Origin: an uncultured Caulobacterales bacterium
GTDB lineage: Bacteria; Pseudomonadota; Alphaproteobacteria; Caulobacterales; Maricaulaceae
Assembly: GCA_937981945.1 (NCBI GenBank)
Contig: CALJNJ010000101.1
Coordinates: forward strand, 1 to 5,967
Direction: 5' to 3'
Length of the DNA stretch: 5,967 bases
Under the pieces are notes generated by a model. The model was not told the DNA's origin and ran no database searches. It saw only the letters and a list, made by a program, of their open reading frames with translations. This document shows, piece after piece, positions 4,644 to 5,967 of this stretch. The translations under genes and the position numbers were made by a program. Each line of letters starts with the position of its first letter. Position 1 is the stretch's first letter.

Positions 4644-5967
4644 TTCTGCCATGACCAAATTGGTTCGGCGCCGTCTGATATCCATGTCGCAGAGCGCCAT
4701 TTCGGTTTCGCGAATAAAGGCTTTTTCCGTATCGGTGATCAATTGCCCTTTGTACTCAAATCGGGACTGCGGATGAAGTTGATCGACAAGGTCGTGAGCC
4801 GCCACATCGTAAAACCGCCACCATCTTTCCATCATGTGCCGCGTCTCTTCATCGGTCGTAGACAGGCAGTCCTGCACGTCGGGCATGCGAGCCATAAAGC
4901 GGGCTTTTTCCGCCGCTGATGACTCGCCGAACCATTCATCGCCCACATCTTCAAAGACCAGACCGCCTTGGCTCAGCTCTTCGCAAACTTCGCTGCCGGT
5001 ATTGACGCAATCAGTCAGTTTGCCCCCGTAAATCGTGACAAAGCTGTGGTCGGCGGCTGTTTCAATAATGTGGCGTCTAGAGATATCAAAAGCATCACGT
5101 CCGGCCAGGCTCATTTTCGTATCAGCGGGTACAACCAGGGGACGGACGCCGCAGCGCTCGGCAATGATATCGTCATTGGTCAAATCCCTCGGCAGATCAA
5201 GACGGGCATTGATATTGTCGAGAATAAATTTGCGGTCGGCATCGTTGACTTCAACATCCGAGCTCGCGACGATTTCGTCAGTTGTGCCGACGCAAGTATT
5301 GCCCGCCATGGGTAGGGCGAAAAACAGCCGCCCGTCGCTGGAAAATGACGTAATGACGTGGCGGTGTTCGGTCACAGCCGGGATGATCAGATGGGCCCCT
5401 TTTGACAGAACATGTTTATGGCCGTGGGTTAATTCCGCCATGGTCACTAATTTATCGGCGTGAGCGCCTGCCGCGTTGACAATGGATTTGCTTCGGGCCG
5501 TATGACGACGTCCCGTCAGAGCATCTGTTGTCTCGACATTCCAAATGCCGTCATCGCCGCGCTCCAGCCCGGTAACGGCCATATAGTTCACGGCGACCGC
5601 GCCGCGCTTTAATGCCGATTTTATGAAGTTAAATGTGAAGCGGGCATCCCCGTCGCGGTACACACAATCGGAATAAGAAAATGCGCCGCCGAAATCATCA
5701 TCATTGAAATGGGGCTCGACCTTATTGAGTTTGGCTTTGGTGTAATAAAGCGGCCTTTTGGTGCGAAACTTCCCCATGGCCCAATACAAAAGAGAGCCGA
5801 GATAAATCAGAAAAGCCGGTTTGCGAAAGCCTTTGTCGATCTTGGTAATGAACCGGGTCTCGACGATGGAGGACGGGAAGTTATCCATTAATTCATTGCG
5901 GGACTTACACAAATCCCAGACCAGGCTGAATTCGTAATTTTCCAAATATTTGATACCGCCCCAAGCC
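4638..5967 (-). CDS. glpD: Aerobic glycerol-3-phosphate dehydrogenase GlpD-like flavoprotein, N-terminus outside window
   Basis: Membrane-associated FAD enzyme family that oxidises sn-glycerol 3-phosphate to dihydroxyacetone phosphate and passes electrons to quinone. The frame is open to the window edge, so 442 residues remain of about 500 and the FAD-binding Rossmann N-terminus is missing; the TTG at 5945 is an internal leucine codon. Numbering from the first full codon, GGIKYLENYEF (3-13) matches GGLRYLEHYEF of E. coli; FEYSDC-like FSYSDC, VNAAG (163-167), KGAH near 190, GTTD (227-230), CGVRPL (272-277) with the substrate-binding Arg275, and YGGKL with Lys316 follow, then the helical C-terminal domain ending in RRRRTNL. 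Oddities are Lys6 where E. coli has substrate-contacting Arg54, and TDCVN after GGKL where the usual form has TTYRK. It may be a distinct subgroup, so substrate identity is somewhat less certain than the family. No glpF, glpK or glpR is seen here. Confidence 0.88.
   Translation of the reverse strand, partial: AWGGIKYLENYEFSLVWDLCKSRNELMDNFPSSIVETRFITKIDKGFRKPAFLIYLGSLLYWAMGKFRTKRPLYYTKAKLNKVEPHFNDDDFGGAFSYSDCVYRDGDARFTFNFIKSALKRGAVAVNYMAVTGLERGDDGIWNVETTDALTGRRHTARSKSIVNAAGAHADKLVTMAELTHGHKHVLSKGAHLIIPAVTEHRHVITSFSSDGRLFFALPMAGNTCVGTTDEIVASSDVEVNDADRKFILDNINARLDLPRDLTNDDIIAERCGVRPLVVPADTKMSLAGRDAFDISRRHIIETAADHSFVTIYGGKLTDCVNTGSEVCEELSQGGLVFEDVGDEWFGESSAAEKARFMARMPDVQDCLSTTDEETRHMMERWWRFYDVAAHDLVDQLHPQSRFEYKGQLITDTEKAFIRETEMALCDMDIRRRRTNLVMAEG

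Noticed and set aside
1..5967. Search for a defence, mobile or otherwise novel multi-gene system.
   Set aside because: Seven of the eight genes are recognisable housekeeping families and the eighth is an I78-like lipoprotein; composition is even and there are no mobile-element, toxin-antitoxin or array signatures.

Overview
The window is a compact stretch of bacterial chromosome with eight protein-coding genes. Two are cut by the window edges, and gaps between genes run from 48 bp down to overlaps. Base composition looks close to balanced by eye and even throughout. I see no insertion sequence, phage gene, CRISPR array, rRNA or tRNA. The pepA-holC pair, a short I78-type lipoprotein and an RNase D of the usual bacterial length suggest a Gram-negative proteobacterium. 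An alphaproteobacterium is my best guess, by inference only; I cannot name a genus.

Region 1 (1-1790, plus strand): the C-terminal catalytic half of leucyl aminopeptidase PepA overlaps by one base the start of holC, the chi subunit of DNA polymerase III. After 48 bp comes a small lipoprotein with the conserved halves of the I78 peptidase-inhibitor fold, separated by an unusually long insertion. A perfect 8-bp inverted repeat spans its start codon.

Region 2 (1787-3446, minus strand): a low-molecular-weight protein tyrosine phosphatase is followed after 34 bp by RNase D (rnd). The rnd stop codon overlaps the lipoprotein stop by 4 bp in tail-to-tail orientation.

Region 3 (3468-4635, plus strand): a CobB-type sirtuin overlaps by 8 bp a YaiI/YqxD (UPF0178) protein. 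The sirtuin start lies only 21 bp from the phosphatase start, so two enzymes that remove post-translational modifications are divergently arranged with almost no room for separate promoters.

Region 4 (4638-5967, minus strand): most of a GlpD-family FAD-dependent glycerol-3-phosphate dehydrogenase, N-terminus outside the window. Its stop codon is 2 bp from that of yaiI, inside a small palindrome. Its active-site motifs differ from the E. coli form.

The genes are largely housekeeping (peptide turnover, replication, RNA processing, protein modification, glycerol metabolism) and do not form one pathway. I found no convincing novel multi-gene system. The most useful leads are the I78 insertion, the start-codon palindrome, the divergent GlpD motifs and the very tight gene junctions.
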